Of a DNA stretch of 64,000 bases, positions 17,720 to 30,468 are shown in pieces. The notes beneath the pieces are model-generated. The model did not search any database. It was not told where the DNA came from and worked only from the letters and a program-made list of their open reading frames with translations. Source of the DNA: Betaproteobacteria bacterium (lineage in GTDB: Bacteria; Pseudomonadota; Gammaproteobacteria; Burkholderiales; Burkholderiaceae_C). The translations under genes were made by a program, and so were the position numbers. Positions within the stretch are counted from its first letter, which is position 1. Each line of letters starts with the position of its first letter. The stretch covers positions 160,932 through 224,931 of the forward strand of contig VGHB01000003.1 of assembly GCA_016868355.1 (NCBI GenBank), written 5' to 3'.

Positions 17720-17790
17720 GTGCGGATTATCCTGGGACCCAACGCATGGCTGTGCCAACGGATTAGCCACGGCATACTAGGCCGCTGCAA

Positions 17791-17808
17791 CGCTGCAGCG
17801 CTGCAGCG
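17791..17808. repeat. 18-bp perfect palindrome upstream of the PaiB-like gene
   Basis: The sequence is two adjacent copies of gctgcagc flanked by c and g, giving an exact palindrome, with a near-copy gctgcaac just before it. It sits between the divergent prfC and PaiB-like genes, 42 bp before the latter start. It could be an operator, but the simple CAG/CTG composition also allows slippage. Confidence 0.5.
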
Positions 17809-17849
17809 CCGAAGCGTGCGAGCGCCTAGGCACTCGAGCGAGGACCACC

Positions 17850-18497
17850 ATGACTCTGTACCTGCCCCGCCACTTCGAGCAGAACGACCCAACGGCCTGG
17901 CGGGCCCTGATGCATGCGCACCCTTTGGCCACGTGGGTGTGCGTGGTGGCCGGTGAGCCGGTGATCAACCACCTGCCCCTGCATCTGGACCCCGTGCGCG
18001 GCAAATATGGCACGCTACTAGGCCACGTGGCCCGCGCCAACCCGGTTTGGCAATCGGCTCCAACGTCCAGCGTGGTGATCTTCCACGGCCCTCAGGCCTA
18101 TGTGACGCCGAGCTGGTATCCCACCAAGCGTGAAACCGGTAAGGTCGTCCCCACTTGGAACTATGCGGTGGTGCATGCCCAGGGGCTTCCGCGCTTTATC
18201 CACGACACAGCAGAGCTGCACGCCTTGGTGTCGCGGCTGACGAATCGGCATGAGGAGCAGCGTGCCCAGCCCTGGTCGGTCGACGATGCGCCGCCCGACT
18301 TCACGCAGACCATGCTGAGCGCCATCGTAGGCCTGGAGATCGAAATCATGCAGGTTCAGGCCAAGTTCAAGCTCAGCCAAAACCGCTTGCCGGCGGACCA
18401 GCGGGGGGTGATGGAAGGCGCTGCGCAGGGGGCTCAAGAGGATCGTCTGATGGCGCAGGCGATGGCGAAAGTGTTGCCTGGCCTGGATCGCAGCTAG
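17850..18497 (+). CDS. FMN-binding PaiB-like protein
   Basis: This 215-residue protein is of the PaiB family (FMN-binding split barrel), named after the Bacillus PaiB negative regulator of sporulation and protease genes. Signatures are YLPRHFEQND, LPLHLDP, GHVARANPVWQ, VIFHGPQAYVTPSWYPTKRETGKVVPTWNY and the C-terminal IVGLEIEIMQVQAKFKLSQNR. Most proteobacterial members are of unknown function and may be flavin-dependent oxidoreductases. Confidence 0.88.
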   Translation: MTLYLPRHFEQNDPTAWRALMHAHPLATWVCVVAGEPVINHLPLHLDPVRGKYGTLLGHVARANPVWQSAPTSSVVIFHGPQAYVTPSWYPTKRETGKVVPTWNYAVVHAQGLPRFIHDTAELHALVSRLTNRHEEQRAQPWSVDDAPPDFTQTMLSAIVGLEIEIMQVQAKFKLSQNRLPADQRGVMEGAAQGAQEDRLMAQAMAKVLPGLDRS

Positions 18498-18593
18498 CGG
18501 CGCCCGATGGCGAACGTTCAGAACTCCATTCCCACCGTGTGACTTCTTGTTGAGCGAACACCCCATCAAGCAAAGCGCCCTGGTGCCACCACG

Positions 18594-19292
18594 ATGCAGC
18601 ATGCCCTGATCACGGCTGCCTTGGCGCCCGTGCTGTTGGTGCAAGGCCGGCGGGTTCGGCGCACGGCGCTGGAGTTGCCCGAAGCCGCCGGCCCGCGTGA
18701 GGGCGTGGCGGGTCAGGGCCCGCCTTTCAGCCTGCTGGTGCTGGGCGATTCGGCCGCAGCGGGGGTGGGTATCGCCACGCAGGAGGAAGCCCTCACCGGT
18801 TGCTTGGTACGCGCCCTGTCAGCCAACCGAACAGTGCACTGGCGCTTGATGGCGCGCAGCGGTGATGGACTTTCGCAAATTTTGCGCGCCGCGCAGAAGG
18901 CGCCACCACAACCCGTCGACCTGATTGTGGTGTCGGCCGGCATCAATGATGTGCTGCAAGGCACTTCACCTGCGAAGTGGATGGGCCTGCTGCGCGAACT
19001 GGCGCAGTGTTTCGAGCAACGTTTCCAGGCCCGCCGCGTGGCCTTCAGCGGCATACCGCGCATCCACGAGTTCACCCTGCTGCCCCAGCCGCTGGCTTGG
19101 TACCTGGGCCTGGGCGCTCAGCGGCTCAACCGTGCCACACGCCAAGCCTTGCCCGGCTTGCCTGGTGCCTGGCGGCTGGTGGACTTGGATTTGCCTCTCA
19201 CGGCGGATTTTCTCGCCCGCGATGGTTTCCACCCCAATGAAGCAGCAAGCCAACTGTGGAGCGAGCGGGTGCTCCTGGCCTGCGAGGCCTGA
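18594..19292 (+). CDS. SGNH/GDSL-family hydrolase
   Basis: This 232-residue esterase/lipase-like protein has block I LLVLGDSAAAGVG (catalytic Ser near residue 52), block III VVSAGINDVL with the conserved Asn, and block V DGFHPN with catalytic Asp/His. A short hydrophobic N-terminus could be a weak signal or membrane anchor. The substrate is unknown. Confidence 0.85.
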   Translation: MQHALITAALAPVLLVQGRRVRRTALELPEAAGPREGVAGQGPPFSLLVLGDSAAAGVGIATQEEALTGCLVRALSANRTVHWRLMARSGDGLSQILRAAQKAPPQPVDLIVVSAGINDVLQGTSPAKWMGLLRELAQCFEQRFQARRVAFSGIPRIHEFTLLPQPLAWYLGLGAQRLNRATRQALPGLPGAWRLVDLDLPLTADFLARDGFHPNEAASQLWSERVLLACEA

Positions 19293-19326
19293 TCAAGCCC
19301 CTTTGCGGCTCGGCTTCGACCTGGCG

Positions 19327-19611
19327 ATGGCGGTGGGACACTTCAAGGTTCAGTCAACGCCTCAGGCCCTACCCTTGGCCGATCCGATGCTGCCACCTCT
19401 GCCCCTCATACCGCTCGGCCGCTGGCGCCGCTACAAGGGCCTGGACTACGAGGTGCTGGGCGTGGTCCGCCACAGCGAAACCCTGGAACCCTTGGTGCTC
19501 TACCGCCTGCTCTACAACGACAGCGGCACTTGGGTGCGTCCGTACGCGATGTTCCGGGAGACCGTGGAGCTTGAGGGAACCCGGCAGCCACGCTTTGCCA
19601 AGATCGACTGA
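19327..19611 (+). CDS. DUF1653 family protein
   Basis: This 94-residue protein ends in a DUF1653 domain (RYKGLDYEVLGVVRHSETLEPLVLYR...WVRPYAMFRETVE). The family is widespread, small and uncharacterised. The start is uncertain: ATG 19327 is used, but ATG 19387, just before the domain, is also possible. The GST gene begins 26 bp later. Confidence 0.8.
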   Translation: MAVGHFKVQSTPQALPLADPMLPPLPLIPLGRWRRYKGLDYEVLGVVRHSETLEPLVLYRLLYNDSGTWVRPYAMFRETVELEGTRQPRFAKID

Positions 19612-19637
19612 AGAGCGCTTTCAGAGGACCCCCGGCC

Positions 19638-20333
19638 ATGCGCCTGTACATCGCCAACAAGAACTATTCATCTTGGTCGTTGAGGCCATGGGTGCTGATG
19701 AAGCACCTGGGCCTCGAATTTGAAGAGGTGCTCGTGCCTTTCGGGCCCGATTCGGGCGCCGCCTTTCGCGCGTTTTCGCCAACGGGCAAGGTCCCGTGCT
19801 TGGTGGATGGGGCGCTCACCGTTTGGGACTCGCTGGCAATTGCCGAGTATCTGGCCGAGCAGCAGCCTGCGGTGTGGCCGCTTGATCGGGTCGCGCGGGC
19901 CTGGGCGCGGTCGGCCAGCGCCGAGATGCATGCGGGCTTTGGCGCGGTGCGCCACTACTGCTCCATGAGCTGCGGGCAGCGGGTGAAGCTGCACCCCTTG
20001 CCGGCTGAAAGGGCCACTGAGCTGGCGGCCCAGTGGGGGCGCATCGACCAGCTTTGGCGCGAGGGCATCGATCGCTTTGGCGGCCCCTTCCTCGCGGGTT
20101 CGGCGTTCTGCGCGGTGGACGCCTTCTACGCGCCGGTGGCCTTTCGGGCGCAGACTTATGGCCCGGCCTTGTCTGTTGTGGCGCAGGGCTATGTGCAGCG
20201 TCTTTTGGCACTGCCGGCCATGCAGCAGTGGTACCAGGAGGCCTTGGCTGAAACCTGGCGTGATGAAGCGCATGAGGCCGACATCCGCGCCGTCGGTGAG
20301 ATCACCCGAGATGACAGAAGGAGCCCCGCATGA
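19638..20333 (+). CDS. Glutathione S-transferase family protein
   Basis: This 231-residue protein has an N-terminal thioredoxin-fold domain with the NKNYSSWSLRPWVLMKHLG start (Ser-type active site) and the FSPTGKVPCLVDGALTVWDSLAIAEYLAE glutathione-binding stretch. A helical C-terminal domain with FGGPFLAGSAFCAVDAFYAPVAFR follows. It probably conjugates or reduces glutathione adducts; substrate unknown. Its stop overlaps the start of the truncated GFA gene by four bases (ATGA). Confidence 0.88.
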   Translation: MRLYIANKNYSSWSLRPWVLMKHLGLEFEEVLVPFGPDSGAAFRAFSPTGKVPCLVDGALTVWDSLAIAEYLAEQQPAVWPLDRVARAWARSASAEMHAGFGAVRHYCSMSCGQRVKLHPLPAERATELAAQWGRIDQLWREGIDRFGGPFLAGSAFCAVDAFYAPVAFRAQTYGPALSVVAQGYVQRLLALPAMQQWYQEALAETWRDEAHEADIRAVGEITRDDRRSPA

Positions 20334-20641
20334 CATCAGCCCCCAGCCCGTCCAGCGCCCCAGCGGCCACACCGGTTGCCCAGGTCCATTGCCGCTGCGG
20401 CGCCTTTCGTTTGGAGTCCACCAGCGCACCCATCGTGCAGCTGGTGTGCCACTGCACGCAGTACCGCGAGGGATCAGGCCGTGCGAACTTGAGCCGTCCA
20501 GCCCCGGCCTCGGGCTGCAGGTCGAGCACGGCTATCAGGCCTGCCACCGCCACAGCCAAATGCTTTCAGACGTTGATGCGGTTAACGCCGGGCAGGGTGC
20601 AGGCCATCACCGCATTGCGCAAGGCCGCAATGGCTTCGTAG
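20330..20641 (+). pseudogene. Truncated GFA-family (glutathione-dependent formaldehyde-activating like) gene
   Basis: The first ~55 residues match a GFA zinc domain (VHCRCGAFRLESTSAPIVQLVCHCTQYREGSG). The expected CHCxxC zinc ligand set is broken: the last Cys is Tyr (codon TAC). After residue ~60 the sequence loses all similarity and runs antisense into the 3' end of oxyR. Normal members have about 120-160 residues. I infer a decayed, 3'-truncated gene that was once co-translated with the GST. Confidence 0.6.
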
Positions 20642-21489
20642 CGGGTGAAGCTGCGCCGCCAGGCCAGCACCACGCGCCGCGTGGGTACTGGGGCTTCGAA
20701 TGGGATGTGGCGGATCAAACCGGATTTCTCTTCGGGCACGCTCATGCGCGGCACCACGGTGATCCCCATGCCCGAGGCCACCATGTACTTGATGGTTTCC
20801 AGGCTGGAGCCCTCGAAACTCTTTCGGATGCCCTCAGCGTCTTGCGAAAAGCGCGCGAATTCTGGGCACACTTCCAGCACCTGATCGCGAAAGCAGTGGC
20901 CCGTACCCAGCAGCAGCATGGTTTCTTGCTTGATTTCCTCACTGCGCAAAGACTTTCGCTTGGCCAGTGGGTGGGATTTGGGAACGGCCACCATGAAGGG
21001 CTCGTCGTACAGCGTGGCGGTGGCCAAGCCGGTGTAGGGGAAGGGTTCGGCCAGGATCGCGCAGTCGATCTCCCCGGTGCGCAGCATGTCCAACAGCTTG
21101 ACCGTGAAGTTCTCCTGCAGCACCAGGGGCATCTGCGGCACCCGCTCGATGGTGTTCTTCACCAACTCGGGCAGCAGGTAGGGCGCGATCGTGTAAATGA
21201 TTCCCAGTTTCAGCGGCCCGTTGAGGGGGTCTTTGCCCCGCGCGGCGATCTCCCGTATGGCTGCGGCCTGTTCGATCACGCTTTGGGCCTGGCGCACGAT
21301 GGCCACGCCCAGCGGCGTCACCGCAATTTCATTGCCCCCGCGCTCGAAGATCTTCACATCGAGCTCTTCTTCCAGCTTCTTGATGGCCACGCTCAGGGTG
21401 GGCTGTGAGACGAAGCAGGCGTCGGCTGCGCGCCCAAAGTGCCGCTCGCGGGCCACAGCCACGATGTAACGGAGTCCAGTCAGCGTCAT
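20566..21489 (-). CDS. oxyR: Hydrogen peroxide-sensing LysR regulator OxyR
   Basis: This 307-residue LysR-type activator has an N-terminal winged helix (FGRAADACFVSQPTLSVAIKKLEEEL). The effector domain carries the redox pair in GTGHCFRDQVLEVCPEF, matching the E. coli OxyR C199/C208 arrangement that forms a disulfide with peroxide. It normally controls catalase and peroxidase genes, none of which are adjacent. It is divergent from panB. Confidence 0.93.
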   Translation of the reverse strand: MTLTGLRYIVAVARERHFGRAADACFVSQPTLSVAIKKLEEELDVKIFERGGNEIAVTPLGVAIVRQAQSVIEQAAAIREIAARGKDPLNGPLKLGIIYTIAPYLLPELVKNTIERVPQMPLVLQENFTVKLLDMLRTGEIDCAILAEPFPYTGLATATLYDEPFMVAVPKSHPLAKRKSLRSEEIKQETMLLLGTGHCFRDQVLEVCPEFARFSQDAEGIRKSFEGSSLETIKYMVASGMGITVVPRMSVPEEKSGLIRHIPFEAPVPTRRVVLAWRRSFTRYEAIAALRNAVMACTLPGVNRINV

Positions 21490-21606
21490 GGCTTGATTTT
21501 GCGTTGGGAATGGGGGTCCTCGCTACACTTTCGCTCCAACTTGGTGTGAGCCTGCGCGGCAGTGCTCAACACCGACCGTGATCCGCTTTGTTCGGAAAGG
21601 CGCCCG

Positions 21607-23315
<1,709 letters not shown>

Positions 23316-23339
23316 CGGGGCCGGACCCCGCCCCCCGGT

Positions 23340-25451
23340 TCAAGCCTTGAGGAACTCCACCCGGTTGGCCAGCCACCGCTGCACATGGGCTTGGGCGGCA
23401 CCGTCGTGTTCATCGAGCAGGCGCGGCGCAACGGCGCGGGCATGCTGCAAGAGTGGGGCGTCTTCTTGAAGATCGGCAAAACGCAAGAGCGTGTCGCCGC
23501 TTTGCCGCGCGCCCATGAACTCGCCGGGGCCGCGAATCTCCAAATCTCGCCTGGATATCTCGAAACCGTCTTGCGTTTCGGCCATGGCGCGCAATCGGGC
23601 CTTGCCGGTGTCCGACAGGGGTGGCGTGTAGAGCAGCACGCACACGCTGGCGACCGTGCCGCGGCCCACGCGACCGCGCAGCTGGTGCAACTGGGCCAAG
23701 CCGAAGCGCTCCGCGTGTTCGATCACCATTAGGCTTGCGTTGGGCACATCAACCCCCACCTCGATCACCGTGGTGGCTACCAGCAGGGGCATCTGACCAG
23801 CGCTGAACAGTGACATCACCGCTGCCTTCTCCGCCGGCGGCATGCGCCCATGCAGCAGGCCCACCATCAGGCCCGGCAGCGCTTGGCTGAGCTGCGCATG
23901 GGTCTCAGTGGCGTTTTGCAGGTCCAGCGCCTCACTTTCTTCGATCAGTGGGCAGACCCAGTACACCTGCCGGGCCCGCCCCACCTCTTCCCGAATATGC
24001 TCGATCACCGCGTCGCGCCGGTTGTCGGCAAACACCTTGGTAACGATGGGCGTTCGGCCCGGGGGCAGCTCGTCGATGGTGCTGACTGAAAGATCGGCGT
24101 AGTAGCTCATGGCCAAGGTGCGCGGGATGGGCGTGGCCGTCATCATCAACAGGTGGGGCTCGAGCGTGGCGTCTGTGACTGCCCCTGGCCCGGGGTGCGG
24201 CTCGGCCACTGCCGCACTGCTGCCCTCGAGCTTCTTGCGCAAGGCCAAGCGCTGTGCCACGCCAAAACGGTGCTGTTCATCAATCAAGGCCAGGCCCAGC
24301 CGCGCGAATTGCACGGTGCCTTGGATCACCGCTTGGGTGCCCACCACCAGTGCGGCGCACCCATCGGCGGTGGCCTCCAGCATCGCCTTGCGCGCCTTGC
24401 CTTTGATGCTGCCGGTCAGCCAGGCCACAGTTTGGCCGCGGGCTTTGAGCAAGGGCTGCAGCCAGCCCACCAACTTTCGAAAGTGCTGCTCCGCCAGAAT
24501 CTCCGTGGGCGCCATCAGCGCGCATTGCCAGCCCGCATCGATGGCCACCGCCGCAGCCAAGGCTGCCACCACGGTTTTTCCTGAGCCCACATCGCCTTGC
24601 AGCAGCCGGTGCATGGGTTCTGCGCGCGCCAAATCTTGTGCGACTTCCTCCACCACCCGCCTTTGTGCAGCTGTGAGCTCAAAGGGCAGTGCGGCCAAGA
24701 GCCGTTCGGGCAAACCGCTGGGCTGTGCCTGCAGGACGGGTGCGCGCCGTCTGGCCCGCGCTCGGCGCGCCATCAACTGGCTCAGTTGCTGGGCCAGTAG
24801 TTCCTCCCATTTCAGGCGCTGCCAAGCCGGGCTGCTGCGGTCTTCCAGGGCGGCCAAGCTGGCGTGCGGTGGCGGATGGTGCAACTCCTGCAGTGCGTCA
24901 CGCAGCGAGGGCAGGCCAGGCTTGACGAGTTGGGGGGGAATCAGCTCTTGCAGTGGTGCCCGCTGCAGGCCGCTGGCCACTGCCTTGCGCAAGTAAGCCT
25001 GAGGCAGGGCTGCAGAAGTGGGGTAGACCGGGGTCAGCGAAACAGCCAAGGGGGCGTCGTCGCCCACTGCCTTGAAAACCGGGTGCACCATTTCATGGCC
25101 GAAGAAGCCGCCGCGCACCTCGCCGCGCACCCGCAGCCGCGCACCCAAAGCCAAGGTCTTTTGGTGCGAGGGAAAAAAGTGCAGAAAGCGCAGGACCAAC
25201 TCACCGCTGTCGTCGCGCAGTCGCGCCATGAATTGCCGCCGTGGCCGCAACTCCACGCGGGCTTCCACCACCACGCCTTCACACTGGGCGGTTTGGCCAT
25301 GAAGCAAGCTCCCCATGGGCGCCAGCCGGGTTTCGTCTTCGTAACGCAGGGGCAGGTGCAGCGCCAAGTCGACGTCGCGGCGCAGGCCCATCTTGTCCAT
25401 CGCCTTCTGCGGCGCAGACTTATCCTTGGGCAGTGCAGACGGCTCGGCCAT
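23340..25451 (-). CDS. recG: ATP-dependent DNA helicase RecG
   Basis: This 703-residue branch-migration helicase reverses stalled forks and processes Holliday junctions. It has an N-terminal wedge (OB) domain, Walker [19 protein letters not shown], motif [34 protein letters not shown], and the C-terminal [40 protein letters not shown]. The start at 25451 ([26 protein letters not shown]) leaves 83 bp to the divergent queA. Confidence 0.95.
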   Translation of the reverse strand: MAEPSALPKDKSAPQKAMDKMGLRRDVDLALHLPLRYEDETRLAPMGSLLHGQTAQCEGVVVEARVELRPRRQFMARLRDDSGELVLRFLHFFPSHQKTLALGARLRVRGEVRGGFFGHEMVHPVFKAVGDDAPLAVSLTPVYPTSAALPQAYLRKAVASGLQRAPLQELIPPQLVKPGLPSLRDALQELHHPPPHASLAALEDRSSPAWQRLKWEELLAQQLSQLMARRARARRRAPVLQAQPSGLPERLLAALPFELTAAQRRVVEEVAQDLARAEPMHRLLQGDVGSGKTVVAALAAAVAIDAGWQCALMAPTEILAEQHFRKLVGWLQPLLKARGQTVAWLTGSIKGKARKAMLEATADGCAALVVGTQAVIQGTVQFARLGLALIDEQHRFGVAQRLALRKKLEGSSAAVAEPHPGPGAVTDATLEPHLLMMTATPIPRTLAMSYYADLSVSTIDELPPGRTPIVTKVFADNRRDAVIEHIREEVGRARQVYWVCPLIEESEALDLQNATETHAQLSQALPGLMVGLLHGRMPPAEKAAVMSLFSAGQMPLLVATTVIEVGVDVPNASLMVIEHAERFGLAQLHQLRGRVGRGTVASVCVLLYTPPLSDTGKARLRAMAETQDGFEISRRDLEIRGPGEFMGARQSGDTLLRFADLQEDAPLLQHARAVAPRLLDEHDGAAQAHVQRWLANRVEFLKA

Positions 25452-25534
25452 GGGCTGATTCTGCACGGCCGTGCGGGGGCTGGCCGCTGCTGGACAATGC
25501 CGGCTGTTTCCACAGGTCAGTACAGCCTGCTGCC

Positions 25535-27879
<2,345 letters not shown>

Positions 27880-27921
27880 CGGGCCTGCTTGGGTCGCCTG
27901 GCCTGCACCGGGCCAAGGGAT

Positions 27922-28794
27922 TTACTTCAGCCCGGCGTCCAGCACCCATTTGGGCTGTTCGATCTGGGACAGGTGATCGGCTAGCACGGGCAGACACTCC
28001 CGCAGCATCCCATGCACCGGGTGCGGCGGATTGATCACCAGCACACCACTGCCCATCATGCCGAAGCCCCGCGCATCCGCGGCCTGAACCGTGAGTTGGG
28101 CGTCCAGCCAACCCTTGGGTGCGGCGGCGGCTGCGCTGCGCAAGCGCTTGGGCAGTTGCACCGCCTCTACCAGCTGCACCAAGGGGTACCACACGATCAC
28201 CACGGCTTGCACAAAGCGCGTCATGATCTCGCGCACCGCAGCTACCACTTTTCCATAGTCGGACTTCAGCTCATAGCTGGGGTCCATCAGCACCACACCA
28301 CGCCGTGAGGGCGGCGGCAGTTCGCGCGTGAGGCTGGCAAAGCCGTCACAAAGGTGCACCTGCGTATGCGGCCTTGCCCCCAGGAAGGCGCGCAGAATAC
28401 GTTCGTCGGTGGGGTGCATCTCGTACAGGTGCAGCGGATCGCCTGGCCGCATCAGGGCCTGGGCGATGGCCGGCGAACCTGGATATTGGCTGAGCTTGGC
28501 GCCTGGGCCACCGTTGAAGTCTCGCACCAGTTGCAAGTAGCGCCCAATAGCCTCGGGCCATGCCGTGCGTCCGTTTGCCTGTGCGTTCCACAGCGACGCC
28601 ACGCCGCCTTCGAACTCGCCCTTTTTCCCGGCGTAGCGCCCTTCCAGTGAATAGCCGCCGGCCCCGGCGTGGGTGTCCAGCACCGAATAGGGCTTGGCCT
28701 TTTCGGCCATGTGGTGCAGCACCTCGCCCAACACCAGGTGCTTGAGAACATCGCCATGGTTCCCGGCGTGAAAGGCATGTCGATAGGCGAGCAT
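27922..28794 (-). CDS. rlmJ: 23S rRNA (adenine(2030)-N(6))-methyltransferase
   Basis: This 290-residue RlmJ methylates A2030 of 23S rRNA. The N-terminus MLAYRHAFHAGNHGDVLKHLVLGEVL is diagnostic, followed by the SAM loop VLDTHAGAGGYSL. The methyltransferase motif IV appears as MDPSYELKSDY (consensus DPPY has Ser for the second Pro here), and the C-terminus has VIVWYPL and GSGVLVINPP. It is convergent with tgt. Confidence 0.93.
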   Translation of the reverse strand: MLAYRHAFHAGNHGDVLKHLVLGEVLHHMAEKAKPYSVLDTHAGAGGYSLEGRYAGKKGEFEGGVASLWNAQANGRTAWPEAIGRYLQLVRDFNGGPGAKLSQYPGSPAIAQALMRPGDPLHLYEMHPTDERILRAFLGARPHTQVHLCDGFASLTRELPPPSRRGVVLMDPSYELKSDYGKVVAAVREIMTRFVQAVVIVWYPLVQLVEAVQLPKRLRSAAAAAPKGWLDAQLTVQAADARGFGMMGSGVLVINPPHPVHGMLRECLPVLADHLSQIEQPKWVLDAGLK

Positions 28795-28900
28795 GGACCA
28801 CTGTAGCCCAGCCGGCTGTCAACCGAGAGCTCGCGCAGGCGTTGAGGAAGGACGGGCAAGCGCAAGCCTGCCGCCCAACCCGCTGCCACAGGAACCACAT

Positions 28901-29344
28901 ATGAAGCCCTTGGTTCGCATCTTTGCCCTGACCCTGTTGTCAGGCCTTACCTGGGCTGGCGCCATGCCGGCGCACGCCGATCGAGGGCCACACGGCTACC
29001 GGGGCGTGCCGGGCCATCACCACGCTTACCACGGCCGCCACAGCCACCCGGGCCACCACATCCGCAGCCGCGGCGGGGTGTGGGGCCCGCTGATCGTGGG
29101 GGGCCTCATTGGCGCGGCCCTGGTAGGCGCCAGCAGCGCTCATGCCCAGCCGCAAGCCACCGTGTTGGTGCCGGTGGTGCCGCCGGCGTCCTCCCATCTG
29201 GTCACGGCACCGGCCGCGCCGGCTTTGGTGGTTCTTCCGCCCCAACCCCTGCCGCTCCGGGCGCAGTACTTTTGCGCGCCCTATCGGGCTTACTACCCCG
29301 TCGCGACGAGCTGTCCCGAGCCCTGGTACGTGATAACTCAATGA
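28901..29344 (+). CDS. Secreted His-rich small protein, unknown function
   Basis: This 147-residue protein has a signal peptide (LVRIFALTLLSGLTWAGAMPAHA). A His/Gly-rich stretch follows (residues ~28-53, with HGYRGVPGHHHAYHGRHSHPGHH), then a glycine-rich hydrophobic segment (GPLIVGGLIGAALVG), a Pro/Val-rich linker and a C-terminus with two Cys (YFCAPYRAYYPVATSCPEPW). That C-terminal motif recurs in small exported Burkholderiales proteins. The His cluster suggests binding of Zn, Ni or Cu, but this is inference. Confidence 0.75.
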   Translation: MKPLVRIFALTLLSGLTWAGAMPAHADRGPHGYRGVPGHHHAYHGRHSHPGHHIRSRGGVWGPLIVGGLIGAALVGASSAHAQPQATVLVPVVPPASSHLVTAPAAPALVVLPPQPLPLRAQYFCAPYRAYYPVATSCPEPWYVITQ

Positions 29345-29431
29345 GGGCTCTGGTCGGCCCGGTGTGCTTGCGCACGCAGGCCAAGCCTGGCGCAGAATCA
29401 AGGCTTCCAGCACCTGAGCCTGCCGCTTGCC

Positions 29432-29926
29432 ATGAGCAACCACCCCGACCACGACGATCACCACCACGCGCCAGAGCCGTCCTGGAAGCACAACGGCGTG
29501 CGCGTGGTACCGGGCAATCAACTTGACCCCAATACCGCTCAAACAGCGGGCATGGACCGCAAGGCGGCCATCAATTTCGCGCGGGTGGGCGCGCAAAAGC
29601 TGTGGGCCGGTACCGTCCACATCCACCCCGACGCCAAGACGGGCGCCCATCATCATGGGCCGCTGGAGAGTGTGATTTTTGTGGTCAAAGGGCGCGCACG
29701 CATGCGCTGGGGCGAAAGTCTGGAGTTCACCGCCGAAGCTGGCCCGGGCGACTTCATCTATGTGCCGCCCTATGTGCCGCACCAGGAGATCAATGCCAGC
29801 CCCACCGAGATGCTGGAGTGCGTGCTGGTGCGCAGCGACGGAGAGGCCACGGCGGTCAACCTGGACATTGAGCCGGTGGAAAAGCCCGAAACCGTGTTGT
29901 GGGTGGACCCCATCCACCGGGGCTGA
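29432..29926 (+). CDS. Cupin-domain protein
   Basis: This 164-residue single cupin has motif 1 GAHHHGPLESVIFVVKGRARMRWG with the metal-binding HHH, and motif 2 GPGDFIYVPPYVPHQEIN. The N-terminus is His/Asp-rich (HPDHDDHHHAPEP), which may help load metal. The small size fits an isomerase or regulatory cupin. It is convergent with the broken isomerase gene. Confidence 0.8.
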   Translation: MSNHPDHDDHHHAPEPSWKHNGVRVVPGNQLDPNTAQTAGMDRKAAINFARVGAQKLWAGTVHIHPDAKTGAHHHGPLESVIFVVKGRARMRWGESLEFTAEAGPGDFIYVPPYVPHQEINASPTEMLECVLVRSDGEATAVNLDIEPVEKPETVLWVDPIHRG

Positions 29927-29932
29927 ACGACT

Positions 29933-30430
29933 TCAGCGCGGGGCGTCGGGCTGCTGCAGCGGATGCGAAGCGGCAAAGGCCGGTAGGGCCTGAAGCCGTT
30001 GGTTGATGGCCACGGCCATGGGGTAGGCCGACGCATCAAGCTTGAAGAACATGAAGGCCAGCAGGTGCGAGGCCAAGCGTGTGAGATGCTGCCGCACCTT
30101 GGGCACCAACAGTGGGTGGGTGCCGGCAGCGTGGATGAGGGCCAGCCCCCGCACCCGCGCGCGACCGGCCGCATCTCAGGGCAGCAGCGCGGGCTCAGGC
30201 GCGACCTCCTCCAAGTACTCCAAGATAGCCATGGACTGGAACAGCACCTGCCCATCGTCGAGCTTGAGCGCCGGCAGCACCGCCTGCGGGTTCACCGCTC
30301 TGAATGCTGGCTGAAGGTGTTCGCCGCCAAGCATGTCGATGGCCTGCACCAAGTGAGGGATATTCTTCAGCGCCAAGGCCGCGCGGACACGGTAGGCCGC
30401 CAATGACCGCCAGCTGGAACTGAAGCTCAT
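29933..30430 (-). pseudogene. maiA: Broken maleylacetoacetate isomerase (zeta-class GST) gene
   Basis: The reading starts correctly (MSFSSSWRSLAAYRVRAALALKN) and continues through AVNPQAVLPALKLDDGQVLFQSMAILEYLEE, which is typical MaiA. After ALLP an in-frame TGA (30178-30176) stops it. The same frame goes on as DAAGRARVRGLALIHAAGTHPLL, then jumps to the family's C-terminus (SAYPMAVAINQRLQALPAFAASHPLQQPDAP). About 50-60 residues of the helical domain are missing. A nonsense codon plus an internal deletion make this a pseudogene. MaiA normally converts maleylacetoacetate to fumarylacetoacetate, the substrate of the fumarylacetoacetase at 56956. Confidence 0.8.
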
Positions 30431-30468
30431 CGAGCGCGCCTTTGGGTGTGGGAACACAATGAAGCGAT

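Noticed and set aside
30176..30178. In-frame TGA of maiA as a selenocysteine codon
   Set aside because: MaiA has no selenoprotein form, no SECIS-like hairpin is evident, and an internal deletion independently breaks the protein.
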